From Pseudomonas putida S13.1.2 (GTDB taxonomy: Bacteria; Pseudomonadota; Gammaproteobacteria; Pseudomonadales; Pseudomonadaceae): a stretch of 64,000 bases of DNA. Location of the stretch: assembly GCF_000498395.2 (NCBI RefSeq), contig NZ_CP010979.1:1116001-1180000 (forward strand), in the 5' to 3' direction. This document shows, in pieces, positions 10,769-18,920 of this stretch. The notes under the pieces were generated by a model. The model had not been told where the DNA came from and did not search any database. It saw nothing but the letters and a program-made list of their open reading frames with translations. A program made the position numbers and the translations under genes. Every line of letters starts with the position of its first letter. Within the stretch, counting starts at the first letter, position 1.

Positions 10769-12103
10769 ATGTCCAGCACCACACTTGACCCATCCGCCGT
10801 CGCCGGGCCCACACACAACGCCGAACGGCAGGCCCTGCGCAAGGCCGCCCGGGCCAGTTTCATGGGCAACTTTGTCGAGTGGTTCGACTATGCCGCCTAC
10901 GGCTACCTGGCCACCATCATCGCCGCCACCTTCTTCCCGCAGACCGACAAGACCACCGGCTTGCTGGCAACCTTCGCCGTGTTTGCCCTGTCGTTCCTGG
11001 TCCGCCCGCTAGGCGGTATCGTCTGGGGGCACTTTGGCGACCGCCATGGCCGGCGCAACGCACTGTCGTGGTCGATCCTGATCATGTCGGTAGCCACCTT
11101 CTGCATCGGCCTGTTGCCAGGTTATGCGCAAATCGGCTTGTGGGCGCCGGGCTTGTTGTTGCTGATCCGCCTGGTGCAGGGCTTTTCTGCCTCGGGCGAG
11201 TACGCTGGTGCTGCGGCGTTCCTGGCGGAATACGCGCCGCCCGGCCGGCGTGGCCTGTACACCAGCATCGTGCCGGCCAGCACCGCAGCGGGGTTGCTGT
11301 TTGGTGCGGCGTTTGTGGCGGTGTTGCACGAACTGCTCAGCAGCGAAGCCCTGCATGAATGGGGCTGGCGCCTGCCGTTTCTGCTGGCGGCACCGTTCGG
11401 CCTGGTGGGGCGCTATATCCGCATGAGCCTGCAGGACACACCCAAGTTTCTGGAAATGGAGCAGCGCCTGGAACACAAGGCCGGCATGGCCCCGACGCCG
11501 CTGCGTGAGCTACTGGGCCAGCACCGGCGCAGCCTGGCCTTCGGCATTGGCGTTACCTGCCTGAACGCGGTGGCGTTCTACCTGCTGCTCAGCTATATGC
11601 CGACCTACCTGTCCAGTGAGATGGGCTTGAGCGAGCGGGATTCATTCATTGCCTCGACAGTATCGCTGGCCACCTACATCGGTTTGATCTTCCTGATGGG
11701 GCGGCTGTCCGACCGGTTTGGCCGCAAGACCATGCTGGTGGTGGCTTCGCTGTTGTTCCTGGGGCTGACCGTACCGTTGTTCCGCCTGCTTGACGGGCAG
11801 CCGCTGCTGGTCATTCTGGCGATCCAGATTTGCTTCGGGGCGATACTGGCGATGAACGACGGGACCTTGCCGTGCCTGCTGGCCGAGATTTTCCCGACCC
11901 GGGTGCGCTTCAGTGGGTTCGCCCTGAGCTTCAATGTGGCCAACGCGTTGTTTGGCGGGACTGCACCGTTCATTGCCACCTGGCTGATCCAGGTGACTGG
12001 CAGCAAGCTGGCGCCGGCGGGGTATTTGCTGGCGGCAGCCCTGGTGGCACTGGTGGCCATGCTGATGTGTCGGGAAACGGCACACTCGGCACTGGAAGAT
12101 TGA
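10769..12103 (+). CDS. MFS transporter, metabolite:H+ symporter (MHS) family
   Basis: This 444-residue inner-membrane protein has 12 predicted hydrophobic segments. The MHS signature is present: GNFVEWFDYAAYGYLA near the start and the loop 2-3 motif GHFGDRHGRRN. Family members (ProP, ShiA, KgtP) import osmolytes and organic acids. It follows creatinase on the same strand with a REPIN between, so import of creatine or a related guanidino compound is a reasonable inference, not demonstrated. Confidence 0.85.
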   Translation: MSSTTLDPSAVAGPTHNAERQALRKAARASFMGNFVEWFDYAAYGYLATIIAATFFPQTDKTTGLLATFAVFALSFLVRPLGGIVWGHFGDRHGRRNALSWSILIMSVATFCIGLLPGYAQIGLWAPGLLLLIRLVQGFSASGEYAGAAAFLAEYAPPGRRGLYTSIVPASTAAGLLFGAAFVAVLHELLSSEALHEWGWRLPFLLAAPFGLVGRYIRMSLQDTPKFLEMEQRLEHKAGMAPTPLRELLGQHRRSLAFGIGVTCLNAVAFYLLLSYMPTYLSSEMGLSERDSFIASTVSLATYIGLIFLMGRLSDRFGRKTMLVVASLLFLGLTVPLFRLLDGQPLLVILAIQICFGAILAMNDGTLPCLLAEIFPTRVRFSGFALSFNVANALFGGTAPFIATWLIQVTGSKLAPAGYLLAAALVALVAMLMCRETAHSALED

Positions 12104-12116
12104 TAAGCCAGTACTG

Positions 12117-12210
12117 GCCTCTTCGCGGGTGAACCCGCTCCCACAGGGGCCTCACAGGCCTGAGCATTGTGCGATCCCTGTAGGAGCGGGTTTACCCGCG
12201 AAGAGGCCGG
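12117..12210. repeat. REPIN, GCGGGT variant, between convergent genes
   Basis: Arms 12117-12147 (GGCCTCTTCGCGGGTGAACC) and 12178-12210 (GGTTTACCCGCGAAGAGGCC). The second arm carries CTGTAGGAG instead of CTGTGGGAG. Confidence 0.8.
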
Positions 12211-12232
12211 CAAAACTATTGCAATATCTGGA

Positions 12233-13240
12233 TCAGTGCAGAGAGGCCTGCCGCCGCTCCCCCAGCGGCGACAAGCCAAAGAACCGGCTGTAACTCTTGG
12301 AAAAATGCGCCGGCGAACTGAACCCGCAGGCCAGCGCCACCTCGCGCACCTGCACATCGCTGCGCAGCAGCAACTCCCGGGCCCGCGACAGCCGCAGCTC
12401 CAGGTAATATTGGCTGGGCGTGCGCTGCAGGTACTTGTGGAATAGCCGCTCCAGCTGGCGCACGGTCACCTCGTTGAGGCTGGCAAGCTCCTCGAGCCCC
12501 AGTGGTTCTTCCAGGTTGGCCTCCATGATCGCCACCACCTGGCTCAGCTTGGGCTGGGCGCTGCCAAGCAGGGTGCGCAGCGGTACCCGTTGGCGCTCGC
12601 GCTCGCCCCGCACCCGGTCGCACAGCAACAGCTCCGCCGCCTTGGCCGCGATGTCCTGGCCCCCGGGTTCGCGTGCCACCAGTTGCAGCATCATGTCCAT
12701 GGCTGCCACACCGCCCGAGCAGGTATAACGGTCGCGGTCCAGTTCGAACAGCTGGCTGGAAATGACAATGCCGGGGAAGTGCGCCTGCAATGTCGGCAGG
12801 TCTTCCCAGTGGATGGTGCAGCGGTAGCCTTTGAGCAGTTCGGCCTTGGCCAGCAGGTAGCTACCGGTGCAGATACCGCCCAATGGCAGGTGCTGGCGGG
12901 CCAGCTTGCGCAACCAGTCGATCAGCGGGCGGCTGCTACGGCCACGGTCGATCGGGTTGGCGCCGACCACCAGCAGCGCATCCAGCTCGGGCGCGTTGGC
13001 GATGCTGTAGTCGGGCAGTACCCGCATGCCGTTGCTGGCGACCACGGGCGCCTCGTCCGCGGCAATCAGCACGCTGCGAAACAGTGGCGTGCGCGCGGCC
13101 AGGTTGGCCATGCGCAGGGTTTCCACCGCCGAGGCCAGGCCGATTGTGGTGAAATTGGGCAAAATCAGAAAGCCGAAGGTCTTTACGGAACAACTCTTTA
13201 CAATAGAGGGCGATAGGTTTGCAGAAGCGGGGTGGACCAT
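12233..13240 (-). CDS. GlxA-type AraC transcriptional regulator (DJ-1/PfpI + AraC HTH)
   Basis: This 335-residue regulator has an N-terminal glutamine-amidotransferase-like DJ-1/PfpI domain (about 10-185, with GGICTGSYLLAKA around the nucleophile elbow) and a C-terminal AraC HTH pair (about 230-330, ending in ACGFSSPAHFSKSYSRFFG). Relatives such as GbdR, CdhR and ArgR of pseudomonads sense quaternary amines, carnitine or arginine. Its position after creatinase and the MHS transporter suggests control of creatine use. The ATG at 13240 has AGGAAC upstream; a longer form would need a TTG start at 13258. Confidence 0.88.
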   Translation of the reverse strand: MVHPASANLSPSIVKSCSVKTFGFLILPNFTTIGLASAVETLRMANLAARTPLFRSVLIAADEAPVVASNGMRVLPDYSIANAPELDALLVVGANPIDRGRSSRPLIDWLRKLARQHLPLGGICTGSYLLAKAELLKGYRCTIHWEDLPTLQAHFPGIVISSQLFELDRDRYTCSGGVAAMDMMLQLVAREPGGQDIAAKAAELLLCDRVRGERERQRVPLRTLLGSAQPKLSQVVAIMEANLEEPLGLEELASLNEVTVRQLERLFHKYLQRTPSQYYLELRLSRARELLLRSDVQVREVALACGFSSPAHFSKSYSRFFGLSPLGERRQASLH

Positions 13241-13420
13241 TGCGCTGTTCCTGTGCAAGCTGAGGCAGAGTTCGTCAGGGGCAGAGAGAAATACAGCCTC
13301 GCGTGGTTCTTGTTGTTATAGGTCGTTGCCGGGTCGATCTTACACCCCCGGCGCAGCGGCCAGGAATGGCCCCGCCGGCTGGCAGGGCCGACAGTGATTG
13401 CACAGAGAAGGTGATCGTTC

Positions 13421-14749
13421 GTGAACCCCGAATCCATGCTGGCGGCATTGCCAGGCTACGCCATATCGCCCGAGTCGATCCAGGTGCTGCCCGATGCCAA
13501 GGCATACCGCGCCTGCCTGCTCGAACGCATCCGCGCCGCAACCCGGCGCATCGTCATCGTCGCGCTGTACCTGCAGGAAGACGAGGCCGGCCAGGAAGTG
13601 CTGGATGCCTTGTACCAGGCCAAGGCCGAGCGGCCAGGCCTGGAAATCACCATCGTGGTCGACTGGTTCCGTGCCCGCCGCGGCCTTTTGGGGGGCGGGC
13701 GCCAGCCGGGTAACGCCGCCTGGTATCAGGCCCAGCGCCAGTTGCGCGGGCTGGATATCGTCATTCACGGGGTGCCGGTGCAGACCCGCGAGCTGTTCGG
13801 CGTGCTGCACCTCAAGGGCAGCATCATCGACGACTGCGTGATCTACACCGGCGCCAGCCTGAACAACGTCTACCTGCACCGCTTTGACCGTTATCGCCTG
13901 GACCGCTACCACCTGTTTCAGTCGCCGGGGCTTGCCGACGCCATGGTCGACCTGGTGCAGCGCCTGCTGCACCACACCGCCACACCGCGCCTCGACTTGC
14001 CTGCACCACCCGCCACCCGTAACCTGCGCGGCGACATCCGGCGCTTGCGTGCGCGGTTGCGGCGCATGGCCTACGAGGCACCGCCCAGCGTGGCGGGGCA
14101 GGGGCTGCGGGTAATTCCGCTGTTGGGCGTGGGCCGTGGCAACCCGTTGAACCGGGCGCTGTGCGCCTTGTTGGCGGCGGCGCGCACGCAGCTCATCATC
14201 AGTACGCCGTATTTCAACCCACCGCGGGTGGTGATGCGCGAACTGGACCATGCGCTGGAGCGGGGTGTGCACGTTGAGCTGATCGTCGGTGACCGCACGG
14301 CCAACGACTTCTATATCGCCCCCGGTGAGCCGTTCAGTGCCAGTGGCGCATTGCCTTATCTGTACGAAGACAACCTGCGTGCCTTCGCCCGGCGCCGCCA
14401 TGCCGCCATCGCCAGCGGCCAGTTGCAGGTGCGGATATGGAACGATCCCGGGCATACCTTCCATGCCAAGGGTGTGTGGGTCGACCAGCGCTATTCGTTG
14501 CTGACCGGCAACAACCTGAACCCGCGCGGGTTCAACCTGGACCTGGAGAACGGCTTGCTGATCGATGACCCGCAAGGGCAATGGCTGGCGCCACGGGAAG
14601 CGGAGTTGAACGGGCTACGCCGGCATGCGCCGATGATTGGCTCGGCAGAGGCGCTGGGTGTGAAGGCCGAACATCCCAAGGAAGTGCGCAAGTTTCTGCG
14701 GCGCTTGCGTTTTAGCCGGTTGGAGCCGTTGATCAAGCGGGTGCTCTGA
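13421..14749 (+). CDS. pssA: CDP-diacylglycerol-serine O-phosphatidyltransferase (PLD superfamily)
   Basis: This 442-residue peripheral membrane enzyme makes phosphatidylserine from CDP-diacylglycerol and serine, the first committed step to phosphatidylethanolamine. It is the E. coli PssA type with two phospholipase D HKD motifs: HLKGSIID starting at His130 and HAKGVWVD starting at His348. The length is close to the E. coli enzyme (451). The start is GTG at 13421 with GAGAAGG upstream. It is monocistronic and should be a core housekeeping gene. Confidence 0.93.
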   Translation: MNPESMLAALPGYAISPESIQVLPDAKAYRACLLERIRAATRRIVIVALYLQEDEAGQEVLDALYQAKAERPGLEITIVVDWFRARRGLLGGGRQPGNAAWYQAQRQLRGLDIVIHGVPVQTRELFGVLHLKGSIIDDCVIYTGASLNNVYLHRFDRYRLDRYHLFQSPGLADAMVDLVQRLLHHTATPRLDLPAPPATRNLRGDIRRLRARLRRMAYEAPPSVAGQGLRVIPLLGVGRGNPLNRALCALLAAARTQLIISTPYFNPPRVVMRELDHALERGVHVELIVGDRTANDFYIAPGEPFSASGALPYLYEDNLRAFARRRHAAIASGQLQVRIWNDPGHTFHAKGVWVDQRYSLLTGNNLNPRGFNLDLENGLLIDDPQGQWLAPREAELNGLRRHAPMIGSAEALGVKAEHPKEVRKFLRRLRFSRLEPLIKRVL

Positions 14750-14770
14750 TGATTTGCCGGGTGCGCTTTT

Positions 14771-14904
14771 TGTAGAGCGGCCTTGCCGGGGCGCCGGACC
14801 GGTCGGGTCGGGCTGCGCAGCAAGCAGCCCCAACAATTTGGGTGGTAACGCAAATCTCTGGGGCTGCTGTGCAGCCCATCGCGACACAAGGCCGCTCCTA
14901 CAGA
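14771..14904. repeat. Degenerate REPIN, GCGGCC variant, between convergent genes
   Basis: The right arm (about 14874-14903) has GCGACACAAGGCCGCTCCTA. The left arm begins TGTAGAGCGGCCTTGCCGGG and has diverged. Between them, GGGCTGCGCAGCAAGCAGCC and GGGGCTGCTGTGCAGCCC form extra stems. Confidence 0.65.
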
Positions 14905-15863
14905 GACCGTGCCGGCCCGGTCGCTGTGGCTATCTCGGCTTTCTTCTTGCTTTGCGGCTTGAGCCGCGACACGGCAAACAGCACCACCGCCAGGCCGACG
15001 ATCTGGTACAGCGAAATCTCTTCACTCAAAAGTGCCCATGATGCCAACACCGTCAGCACCGGGCCCAGATTGCCCACCGCCGCCGTATGGGTAGGGCCCA
15101 GCCGCTGGATTGCCAGCGCTACCCAGTAGATCGGCAATACCGTGGAAAACACCGCCATCAACCCGGCATTGGCCCACACCGCGCCCGGTAATTGCCACAA
15201 CTGCCCGACCGGTGCTACCAGCAGGTAATGCGCCAGCACCATCAGCGAGGACGCCGTGCCGCACAGCCCGGCCAGGCGCATCGAGCCCATGCGCTTGAGC
15301 ATCACCCCGGTGCCGGAGTAATACAGCGCATAGGTCACCGCACTGGCGAACACCCACAGCGAGCCCAGCACCACCTGTTGGCCAACCCCGGCGACACTGA
15401 CGTCGTGGACAAAGGCGACGCCCAGCCCCAGGTAGCACAGGCCCATGGCCGACAAGGTGCGCAGGCTTGGCCGTTCACGCAGGGCGATGGCCTGGAACAC
15501 CAGCACCAGCGTCGGGTAGGTAAACAGGATCAGCCGCTCGAGCCCGGCGCTGATGTACTGCAAACCATAAAAGTCGAACAGGCTGGCCAGGTAATAACCC
15601 AGCAGCCCGAGCAAGCCCACACGCAAACCGTCGCCCAGTTTGAGAGGGGCGCTGGCTTGGCTACGGCTGGCCCATACCAGCCAGGCGAACAACGGCAGCG
15701 CCAGCCCCATGCGCATCGCCAGCAGGCTGATGGCGTCCACAGGCCCGGCAGCGTACGCGAGCTTGACGAAAATCGCCTTGAAGCTGAAGCCCAGGGCGGC
15801 CAGCACGGCGTACAAGGCGCCGCTCTGCATCTGGCGTTGGATCAGGCTGCGTAATGCGTTCAT
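14898..15863 (-). CDS. EamA/DMT-family transporter
   Basis: This 321-residue inner-membrane protein has ten hydrophobic segments and two EamA repeats, beginning after a short basic N-terminus (MNALRSLIQRQM). It is divergent from a LysR gene 101 bp away, the usual arrangement in which the regulator controls the transporter. The substrate is unknown. A basic, Gln/Lys-rich C-terminus overlaps the edge of a REPIN. Confidence 0.88.
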   Translation of the reverse strand: MNALRSLIQRQMQSGALYAVLAALGFSFKAIFVKLAYAAGPVDAISLLAMRMGLALPLFAWLVWASRSQASAPLKLGDGLRVGLLGLLGYYLASLFDFYGLQYISAGLERLILFTYPTLVLVFQAIALRERPSLRTLSAMGLCYLGLGVAFVHDVSVAGVGQQVVLGSLWVFASAVTYALYYSGTGVMLKRMGSMRLAGLCGTASSLMVLAHYLLVAPVGQLWQLPGAVWANAGLMAVFSTVLPIYWVALAIQRLGPTHTAAVGNLGPVLTVLASWALLSEEISLYQIVGLAVVLFAVSRLKPQSKKKAEIATATGPARSL

Positions 15864-15964
15864 GGAGTACCCGAGGCAGGAGAATGACAGGGCTTATTCT
15901 GAACAGAAGGCGGCTAAGCTAGAATCGCTTTTAATCGAAAAGGGTGTTCGCTTTTGGAGAAGCC

Positions 15965-16894
15965 ATGCCATTCGACCTGACAGACCTGCGCCTGCTGCTG
16001 GCCATCGCTGCCACAGGCAGCCTGAGCAAGGCGGCTGCCACTTTTCCGGTGGCCGTATCGGCCGCCAGTAATCGCCTGCGCCTGCTGGAGGAGCGCTGCG
16101 GGCTTGCGCTGTTCATCCGCAATGCCGGTGGCATGCAGCTAACGCCATCCGGGCGGTTGGTGCTCGAGGGCGCGCGAACCGTTCTCGCTGAGGCGCAAAA
16201 GCTGCAGGGCACCTTGAAAGAGCTGTCTGGTGAGCACCGCATCACCTTGCGCCTGGCGGCGTCCACCGTGACCAACAGCACATTGCTGCCCGCCGTGCTG
16301 GGGCCGTTCCTGGCGGACTACCCGGAAGTCGACCTGCAACTGGTCGAGCACAAGAGCGTGGATGTGCTGCGGGTAGTGGTGGCCAACGAATGCGAGATCG
16401 GTGTGTATGACGGCATCCTGAACAGTGAGGGCGTGGTATCGCTGCCGTTTCGCACCGAGCGCCTGGTGATGCTGGTGCCTGCCGGTCACCCGCTGGCCGG
16501 GCGCGAGCAGCTACGCCTGGTCGACGCCTTGGGCTTTGCGTTCATCTGCCTCCCGGGTGAGCGGCCGATGCAGCGCTTTGTCGAGGAAATGGCGATGAAG
16601 CTGGCCATGCCCCTGAAGGTACGGGTGCGTGCACCGAGTTTCGAGGCGATTGCCCAGTTGGTGGCACAGCGTGCAGGGGTGGCAATGCTGCCCGAAACAG
16701 CCGCCCTACGCGCCGAACAGGAGCTGCCGGTGCGCAGGGTGGCCCTGGCCGAAAGCTGGGCCACCCTGGAGCTTCGCCTGTGCTTCCGTGACTGGGAGCA
16801 ACTGAGCTCGCATGGGCGGCAACTGGTGAGTTTTCTTTCCGGGCTTGAGGCGGGCGAGACCACCGCGATTTCGGTAGTGAATACGGCGCCTTGA
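15965..16894 (+). CDS. LysR-family transcriptional regulator, divergent from the EamA gene
   Basis: This 309-residue regulator has an N-terminal HTH (TGSLSKAAATFPVAVSAASNRL, described here as residues 17-38) and a LysR substrate-binding domain. The ATG at 15965 has GGAGAAG just upstream; an upstream GTG at 15944 has none. It likely controls the divergent EamA exporter. The intergenic CTTTT-AATCG-AAAAG half-sites near 15928-15942 are a possible operator. Confidence 0.88.
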   Translation: MPFDLTDLRLLLAIAATGSLSKAAATFPVAVSAASNRLRLLEERCGLALFIRNAGGMQLTPSGRLVLEGARTVLAEAQKLQGTLKELSGEHRITLRLAASTVTNSTLLPAVLGPFLADYPEVDLQLVEHKSVDVLRVVVANECEIGVYDGILNSEGVVSLPFRTERLVMLVPAGHPLAGREQLRLVDALGFAFICLPGERPMQRFVEEMAMKLAMPLKVRVRAPSFEAIAQLVAQRAGVAMLPETAALRAEQELPVRRVALAESWATLELRLCFRDWEQLSSHGRQLVSFLSGLEAGETTAISVVNTAP

Positions 16895-16920
16895 TGGCAA
16901 AATGATATTGCCAAGGCGCC
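16885..16920 (+). terminator. Hairpin overlapping the LysR stop codon
   Basis: GGCGCCTT (16885-16892) pairs with AAGGCGCC (16913-16920), and GGCAA (16896-16900) pairs with TTGCC (16908-16912) inside it, giving an interrupted stem of 13 pairs with loop AATGATA. There is no T-run after it, so its strength as an intrinsic terminator is uncertain. Confidence 0.5.
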
Positions 16921-17036
16921 CATCGACAGGGGCTGGGCTATCATTTGCAGTCAACCGTGCAAGGCCCCTCTGAAAAGTCATCACGAGCGCATACAATCGG
17001 GCCTTTTCCTCGTTAACCAGATAGGCCAATGCGTAT

Positions 17037-18203
17037 ATGGCGCTAGATCCACCCACGATGCTGACCATCTCGGTCGCCCTGGCAGCGGCGGCTGCCCTGT
17101 ACCTGGCGATTGAGTGGCGCAGTGTCCGCGAAACCTCACTGCTGTTCTGGAGTGCCGGTTTTGCCACTATTACCGTCGGTTGTGTCCTGGCCTTGTTGCG
17201 CGGGGTCGGGTTGTTGTTCATCGGCATCTGGTTTGCCAACGGTTTGCTGGTGGTGGCGCACTGGTTTTTCCTGATAGGCGTACTGCGTTTTACCCAGGAC
17301 CGCTTGTCGCGGGCCTGGCTGATCATTGTGGTGGTCTGGTTCGCCTTGCTGCTGCTGCCCGTAGGGCCGCAGTGGTCGAAGGTGATGCTGATGGTGAACT
17401 CGTTGCTGGTGGCCTCGCTGACGCTCAAGGCCAGCTTCCTGCTGCGGCCGCATGGCAAGTCGCTAAGTGTCGGCGCGGTACAGCTGCGCTATGTATTGCT
17501 GATACACGGGTTGTTCTATGTGGCCAAGGCGGTCATTGCGATCACGCCGGGTACGTTGATTGACCTGGCCACCTTTGGCGGGCTGATCATTCAGGTTTCC
17601 CTGGTCGAGGGGGCGATGGCGATCATGCTGATTGCCTTGTCGATGACTGGCACTGTGCGCTATCGGCGCGAGGAGCGGATTGCCCGGCTGGCAGCCCGCG
17701 ACCCGTTGACCGCGCTGTACAACCGGCGCGCGCTGGAGGTGCGGGCGGGGCATTTCTTCAAGGACGTCAGCCCGGCGCAGCCCGGGGCGTTGCTGCTGAT
17801 CGACATCGACAACTTCAAGCTGGTGAACGACCTGCACGGGCACATTGCCGGGGACCGGTTGCTGATTGCCTTGAGCGAGATGATTCGTACGGTGCTACCC
17901 GAGCGCGCGCTGGCCGCGCGGCTGGGCGGTGATGAGTTCGTCATCTTGTTGAGCGGGGCGAGTAGCGAGCAGGTAATGGAGCTGGGTGGGATGTTGCGCG
18001 AGCAATTTCAGCAGTATGCCAGCAAGACCGTGCCTACGCCGCACGCGGTTACCTTGAGTATCGGCGTGAACCTGTTCGAGCAGCCGCCGGCGAGCCTGGC
18101 GGCGTTGATCGAGCAGGGCGATGTGGCGTTGTACCAGTCCAAGCGCAGTGGGCGCGACAGTATTCGGTTTGTGGAGCGTCCGATGGCTGACATTAACCAC
18201 TAG
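17037..18203 (+). CDS. Membrane-bound diguanylate cyclase (GGDEF)
   Basis: This 388-residue protein has six or seven transmembrane segments in residues 5-205 and a C-terminal GGDEF domain with an intact GGDEF motif at 297-301 (AARLGGDEFVILLSG) and DIDNFKLVNDLHGH for GTP and metal binding. It should make c-di-GMP at the inner membrane. The inhibitory RxxD site is absent: the equivalent residues read PERA. A five-codon frame (ATG at 17029, stop TAG at 17044) overlaps the start and might tune translation. It is monocistronic; the signal sensed is unknown. Confidence 0.9.
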   Translation: MALDPPTMLTISVALAAAAALYLAIEWRSVRETSLLFWSAGFATITVGCVLALLRGVGLLFIGIWFANGLLVVAHWFFLIGVLRFTQDRLSRAWLIIVVVWFALLLLPVGPQWSKVMLMVNSLLVASLTLKASFLLRPHGKSLSVGAVQLRYVLLIHGLFYVAKAVIAITPGTLIDLATFGGLIIQVSLVEGAMAIMLIALSMTGTVRYRREERIARLAARDPLTALYNRRALEVRAGHFFKDVSPAQPGALLLIDIDNFKLVNDLHGHIAGDRLLIALSEMIRTVLPERALAARLGGDEFVILLSGASSEQVMELGGMLREQFQQYASKTVPTPHAVTLSIGVNLFEQPPASLAALIEQGDVALYQSKRSGRDSIRFVERPMADINH

Positions 18204-18920
18204 GCTGCTTTTTGCTTTTTGCTTTTTGCTTTTGCTTTTGCTTCTAAGTGCGCGGTAGTTCAGGCGACGCAGATTGCGACTTCAGGAGGCCGAGCGCAGG
18301 GCTTGCGTAGGGAGGTGACGGGCATGGATGCCCGTCAAGCGCTGGGCCCCAGGATGGGGCCTGCAGCGCGGTCCTCCCGGGAGCAAGCCCGGAGCGAGGG
18401 GACCCCGGAGCGAAGCGCAGGGGCCGGATGATGGGAGCGGACGGCTTTGGTTACTTTGGCCAAGACCAAAGTAACCCGCCGGAAGGGCGGAAAGGTGACT
18501 GAGCGCCACCTGCGCGAACGAATATCTACACTTGTATCAAGGCGCACATCGTAAAAGCCAAGAAGCTTAAGTGGTGGTTTTGATATGTCGAAAACTCCAT
18601 TTGCGATAGCGACGCATACTCACCTTTTCGCCCTTACGGCGAGTCACTTTTTGTCAAACGCGACAAAAAGTAACCAAAAAACGCTGCGCTCCGATCATCC
18701 GGCCCCTGCGCTGCGCTCCGGGGTTCCCTCACTCCGGCCTCGCTCCCGGGAGGACCGCGCTGCAGGCCCCATCCTGGGGCCCAGCGCTTGACGGGCATCC
18801 ATGCCCGTCACCTCCCTCCGCAATGCCTGCGTTCGGCCTCCTGAAGTCGCGAAGATCAAGATCAAGATCAAGATCAAGATCAAGATCAAGATCAAGATCA
18901 AGATCTAAAGTATCGGGCCG
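18204..18920. repeat. Gene-free long inverted repeat with flanking microsatellites
   Basis: No credible gene is seen in this 717-bp gap. Imperfect inverted arms lie at about 18276-18499 and 18621-18850, with a 121-bp spacer. The left outer flank carries GCTTTTT three times and GCTTTT twice (18207-18239). The right outer flank carries eight copies of GATCAA (18854-18901). Each arm also contains its own palindrome: GGTTACTTTGG/CCAAAGTAACC at 18449-18476, and GTCACTTTTTGTC/GACAAAAAGTAAC at 18643-18674. Such elements recur in Pseudomonas genomes, but I cannot name a function. Confidence 0.85.

Noticed and set aside
18219..18901. Two mirrored open frames (18219-18431 plus, 18695-18901 minus) encoding nearly the same short peptide
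   Set aside because: They are the same repeat arm read on opposite strands. The similarity comes from the inverted repeat, and there is no ribosome site or domain.
18854..18901. Regular GATCAA repeats as a possible CRISPR or iteron array
   Set aside because: The units are 6 bp with no spacers, and there is no cas, rep or parA gene nearby. This is a simple microsatellite.
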